9,940 bases of DNA from an uncultured euryarchaeote. Its GTDB lineage: Archaea > Thermoplasmatota > Poseidoniia > Poseidoniales > Poseidoniaceae. Made by a program: the position numbers and the translations under genes. Location of the stretch: NCBI GenBank assembly GCA_937897005.1, contig CALCOQ010000296.1, positions 1-9,940 on the forward strand, given 5' to 3'. Below are positions 7,546 through 9,940 of the stretch, piece after piece (position 1 is the first letter of the stretch; every line of letters starts with the position of its first letter). The notes under the pieces were generated by a model that was not told the DNA's origin, made no database searches, and saw only the letters and a program-made list of their open reading frames with translations.

Positions 7546-8508
7546 TCACCTCTCTTCGATATTCGCGTCGACCTTCTGCCCTATATGTCGTGCCCCTGAA
7601 TCACTTCTTGATATCAGTACGTCACCTTTTTTGATGTTGGTAATGGCAATTGCATCACCCTCGTGAGCAACCAACCTGACCGTCTCTGCTTGCTGGAAGG
7701 TAGCCTGTGCTTCATTATCATTTTCATCTATCCACTTCAATAAAATCATTGGCCTTCTCTCGATCTTCAATCTGCCAATACTCGCCTCTCTGGTGTCGCC
7801 ATCTTTGGAGAATACCATGACTGAATCTCCAGCCTCAAGTTCAGAAAGATATGCAGTACTTCCATCATTCAGCAATGTATAGGCATGAACAGTACCTGCA
7901 TTCACTCTGAAAGGCCTGACAGGAACGAACTCGCTGTCGATCGTCTCACCGTGAACCAGAATCATCGAGGATGAACTGGAACCCACCATCAACCCTTCAC
8001 CTTTCGCAAGAAGAGAGGTCAGATCGATGCAGACTCTGTCACCTACACCAACATTCTGTACTGCAATGACCCTGACTGAACCAAGTTCAGCAACCCCAGA
8101 ATGCTCAGGAAACTGCTCTTCTGAAATCCTCTCCAAGCGCTGTGCTTTGGCGATGAATGCCGCTTCAACCACTTCCTCTTTCTCTGGAACCAACAAGGCA
8201 TCTACACCAATCTGCAAAGCAAATGCTGCGCCTTGAATCTGTGAAGATTCATCGATGAGTGCTGCAATTCTCGTTGGGCTGCCTTGAGCTGCGGAAACCA
8301 GATTCTCTAATGGTATCATCTTCCAATCATCCAATTCCACAACCACCCAGTCCACTGAGCCGATGGCTGAACGTGCACGTTGCTGCCCTGAATCATCCTT
8401 CACCTGCACGACGATACCATCATCCGGATCCATATTGAGAACCCGGTCGAAGCCACCCTCATCCATATTCTGGGTTGAACTGTTTCGACGATCCAACCAA
8501 ACTTCCAT
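7546..8508 (-). CDS. aroB': 3-Dehydroquinate synthase II (archaeal ADTH route)
   Basis: Carries out the NAD-dependent oxidative deamination and cyclisation of 2-amino-3,7-dideoxy-D-threo-hept-6-ulosonate to 3-dehydroquinate; it resembles MJ1249 and is unrelated to bacterial AroB. From ATG 8508 it has 320 residues, at the short end for the family. Hallmark segments are I-P-L-E-N-L (65-70), G-V-G-D-R-V-C-I-D (154-162), G-E-G-L-M-V-G-S-S-S-S-S (170-181), V-R-P-F-R-V-N-A-G-T-V-H-A-Y (197-210) and Y-L-S-E-L-E-A-G-D (220-228). The reading frame extends to a TTG at 8523. The ATG at 8508 is preferred because GAGGTG lies five bases upstream and because it shares one base with the ADTH synthase stop (TGATG). 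It is the second gene of the enzyme run and uses the product of the first, a pairing typical of archaeal genomes. The substrate assignment rests on family knowledge. Confidence 0.96.
   Translation of the reverse strand: MEVWLDRRNSSTQNMDEGGFDRVLNMDPDDGIVVQVKDDSGQQRARSAIGSVDWVVVELDDWKMIPLENLVSAAQGSPTRIAALIDESSQIQGAAFALQIGVDALLVPEKEEVVEAAFIAKAQRLERISEEQFPEHSGVAELGSVRVIAVQNVGVGDRVCIDLTSLLAKGEGLMVGSSSSSMILVHGETIDSEFVPVRPFRVNAGTVHAYTLLNDGSTAYLSELEAGDSVMVFSKDGDTREASIGRLKIERRPMILLKWIDENDNEAQATFQQAETVRLVAHEGDAIAITNIKKGDVLISRSDSGARHIGQKVDANIEER
7547..7552 (-). promoter_or_regulatory. Shine-Dalgarno for shikimate kinase
   Basis: GAGGTG, five bases before the ATG at 7541, overlaps the stop codon of the preceding gene. 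The same hexamer at the same spacing precedes DHQ synthase II, consistent with tightly coupled translation along the array. Confidence 0.65.
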
Positions 8509-9296
8509 CACAACACCTCGCAAGCCTCTTCAAAACTCAGCCCGCCATGTATCAATCCTCGCAATGCAAGAACACAGTTTCTTGGATTCTCATCTGTAAA
8601 AATCTGCCTGCCCATACATACTCCAGCGCCACCCACTTCCATGGCATCAGCAACGATTCGAAGTACCTCAGTGAAATCTCCACCAGATTCACCTCCAGCG
8701 ATCAGTACTGGAACTGGCGCTGCCCTGACAACTTCAGCGAATGCTTCCTTGCTTCCAGGCCAAGAGGTCTTGATGGCATCACAACCCAATTCCCAACCCA
8801 GACGAACTGCATGGGCAACCGCCATCGTGCTGTCACTTTCCGTCTTGAGAAATGGTCCGCGCGGATATATCATGCCCAACAATGGGATGTCAAGATGATG
8901 ACACTGCTCAGATACCATTCCCAATCTCTCGAGCATCAGATGCTCGTTGAGGTCGCCGAGATTGACCTGGACACTGACTCCTGAAGCGCCTCTTTCCAAT
9001 GCTTCTTCAGGAGAACCTACCAATACTTTGTTTGAGGAATTCTCGCCTCCATGAATCGTCGAAGCAGATATGTGCATCAACATTGGAAGAGAGGAATCGG
9101 AATATCTACTCACCACCCCTTTATGAGCGATGAATGCATCAGCCCCACCAGCCTTGAGTTCATTGAAAAGTGTCTCAACATCCGCCAGTCCAGCCACCGG
9201 CCAAGATGAAACGCCATGATCAATCGGTATCCATACTGCCTTGCCATCGGGCATCAATCGCGCCAGCCTCTCAGCATGCAACGATGACCTAGCCAT
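8508..9296 (-). CDS. aroA': 2-Amino-3,7-dideoxy-D-threo-hept-6-ulosonate (ADTH) synthase
   Basis: A class I aldolase-type enzyme (MJ0400-like, DhnA/FBA fold). It joins aspartate semialdehyde to a three-carbon unit from 6-deoxy-5-ketofructose 1-phosphate and so opens the archaeal shikimate route. From ATG 9296 it has 262 residues, close to the roughly 270 of its relatives. Visible motifs are W-I-P-I-D-H-G-V-S-S (22-31), with the conserved Asp; A-H-K-G-V-V (57-62); M-I-Y-P-R-G (142-147), with the conserved Tyr; D-A-I-K-T-S-W-P-G (173-181), with the Schiff-base Lys near 176; I-A-G-G-E-S-G-G (199-206); and G-A-G-V-C-M-G-R-Q-I-F (223-233). The frame extends to a TTG at 9353 that would overlap the regulator, but GAGG six bases before ATG 9296 and alignment with the family favour the shorter form. 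A plain fructose-bisphosphate aldolase is the family alternative; the adjoining DHQ synthase II argues for ADTH synthase. Confidence 0.94.
   Translation of the reverse strand: MARSSLHAERLARLMPDGKAVWIPIDHGVSSWPVAGLADVETLFNELKAGGADAFIAHKGVVSRYSDSSLPMLMHISASTIHGGENSSNKVLVGSPEEALERGASGVSVQVNLGDLNEHLMLERLGMVSEQCHHLDIPLLGMIYPRGPFLKTESDSTMAVAHAVRLGWELGCDAIKTSWPGSKEAFAEVVRAAPVPVLIAGGESGGDFTEVLRIVADAMEVGGAGVCMGRQIFTDENPRNCVLALRGLIHGGLSFEEACEVL
8514..8519 (-). promoter_or_regulatory. Shine-Dalgarno deciding the DHQ synthase II start
   Basis: GAGGTG lies inside the end of ADTH synthase, five bases before the ATG at 8508. The in-frame TTG at 8523 is upstream of this site and so cannot use it. Confidence 0.65.
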
Positions 9297-9299
9297 GCA

Positions 9300-9312
9300 A
9301 CCCCTCAGGGGT
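9300..9312 (-). promoter_or_regulatory. Small hairpin covering the ADTH synthase ribosome-binding site
   Basis: In the transcript, ACCCC and GGGGU can pair around a UGA loop (5-bp stem). The downstream arm supplies most of the GAGGGG Shine-Dalgarno of ADTH synthase, four bases before the ATG at 9296, so pairing would hide it. A mechanism that opens or stabilises it is speculation; the pairing is visible. Confidence 0.4.
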
Positions 9313-9333
9313 CGACATTTCAATACCTGTGGT

Positions 9334-9940
9334 TCAGACCTGTTCGCTTCCAACCAACCATTTCATTGTGATGGAAGTCGCTTTCTCAAGATGCTCACCC
9401 AGTGTACTCTTGGTGATTCCAGTCATATCAGATAATTCTCTGAGACTGACCTGACGAGGAATATCAAACCAACCAGATGATACGGCAGCACGCAATGCCT
9501 CTCTCTGTTTTTCGGTCAAGATGTTAGCCAATCCATATTCTTCATCATTTGAGGTGACTGCAATGGTATCAGGTGGTAGAACCTCACGCGCCAATTTCAC
9601 GAATGTCGAAACTCCTGAAGGTAGACCTCTGACATTGATCACCATGCCATTCTTCCCCAATCGATATGGAGGCAAGACGGTGATGTCATCCATCATGATG
9701 GCTCCAGTCGATAATGAATGATGATTGGTCAACACGATATATCCTTCACCACCTTTCTCAGGTTCTTCAGCAGGTGGTAATGGCCCCTCTACAGACAGAA
9801 AACTCACCTGAGAGAGATCTTCAATCCCCTTATCTGGAAGAAAAGTGACCTTGACCAATTGGCGTACTCCTTGTTCAGATACATCCAGATGTCCAAGCAC
9901 CTCCATGCTCGAACATACCTCACACAAAGGGGCGAAGTCA
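9334..9940 (-). CDS. HTH_10 (bat-type) transcriptional regulator, 5' end probably outside window
   Basis: A likely DNA-binding regulator of the archaeal bacterio-opsin-activator-like family. The frame remains open to the right edge, so the true start may lie beyond base 9940. Candidate starts inside are TTG 9927 (197 residues) and ATG 9906 (190 residues, with GAGGT ten bases upstream). Counted from TTG 9927, residues about 137-190 are the HTH_10 domain: L-T-E-K-Q-R-E-A-L-R-A-A at its start, then G-W-F-D-I-P-R, L-R-E-L-S-D-M-T-G-I-T-K-S-T-L-G-E-H-L. The first ~130 residues are a poorly conserved, probably ligand- or signal-sensing region. A C-x-x-C pair (residues 2 and 5) sits at the very N-terminal edge. 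It ends 37 bases before ADTH synthase on the same strand, so it is probably co-transcribed with the aromatic genes and may control them. The family call is firm; the target and any effector are inferred or unknown. Confidence 0.85.
   Translation of the reverse strand, partial: DFAPLCEVCSSMEVLGHLDVSEQGVRQLVKVTFLPDKGIEDLSQVSFLSVEGPLPPAEEPEKGGEGYIVLTNHHSLSTGAIMMDDITVLPPYRLGKNGMVINVRGLPSGVSTFVKLAREVLPPDTIAVTSNDEEYGLANILTEKQREALRAAVSSGWFDIPRQVSLRELSDMTGITKSTLGEHLEKATSITMKWLVGSEQV

Noticed and set aside
8509..8523. TTG start at 8523 for DHQ synthase II, adding five residues
   Set aside because: The GAGGTG site lies downstream of it and fits the ATG at 8508, which also makes the usual one-base TGATG junction.
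8475..8984. Open plus-strand frame of 169 codons
   Set aside because: It is antisense to ADTH synthase and the start of DHQ synthase II; its residues follow from the complementary codons and match no family.
9297..9353. TTG start at 9353 for ADTH synthase, adding 19 residues and overlapping the regulator
   Set aside because: The ATG at 9296 has GAGG at good spacing and gives an N-terminus that matches the family length before the I-D-H-G motif.
1..9940. Defence system, CRISPR array, prophage, insertion sequence or tRNA
   Set aside because: No direct-repeat arrays, transposase motifs, nuclease or toxin-antitoxin pairs are visible, and non-coding gaps total only about 180 bases, too little for an RNA gene with clear features.

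Overview
The window looks like a piece of an archaeal chromosome. The evidence is a run of archaeal-type aromatic-biosynthesis enzymes: the ADTH synthase/3-dehydroquinate synthase II route that replaces bacterial AroG/AroB, a GHMP-fold shikimate kinase that replaces AroK, and a bat-type (HTH_10) regulator. Shine-Dalgarno sites, tightly packed genes and the gene set would fit a euryarchaeon of the Thermoplasmata/marine Group II (Poseidoniales) kind. That placement is inference from protein style only; no rRNA or other marker is present.

Layout. At the left edge a plus-strand gene enters from outside and ends at 1149. It encodes an acidic, helical-repeat protein (about 42 residues per repeat) with a small beta-rich C-terminal domain. 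It converges, across a 41-base gap holding an inverted repeat, on a long minus-strand array that fills the rest of the window. Read in the direction of transcription (right to left), the array is: HTH_10 regulator (9940-9334, entering from outside), ADTH synthase (9296-8508), 3-dehydroquinate synthase II (8508-7546), archaeal shikimate kinase (7541-6654), chorismate synthase (6609-5542), aspartate kinase (5549-4281) and a 1011-residue multi-membrane-span protein of unknown function (4226-1191). No non-coding stretch exceeds 54 bases.

How the genes work together. Aspartate kinase starts the route to aspartate semialdehyde. ADTH synthase condenses that compound with a deoxy-ketohexose phosphate. 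DHQ synthase II converts the product to 3-dehydroquinate. Shikimate kinase and chorismate synthase act later, at the fifth and last steps to chorismate. Gene order follows pathway order for the aromatic enzymes, with the precursor-supplying kinase at the end. DHQ dehydratase, shikimate dehydrogenase, EPSP synthase and aspartate semialdehyde dehydrogenase are not in the window. The regulator at the head of the array is a natural candidate to control it, but nothing in the sequence proves this.

The least explained items are the large membrane protein, the helical-repeat protein, and two dyad elements placed on ribosome-binding sites: a perfect 18-base palindrome over the chorismate synthase start and a small hairpin over the ADTH synthase Shine-Dalgarno. 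I see no mobile element, CRISPR array, tRNA or rRNA.
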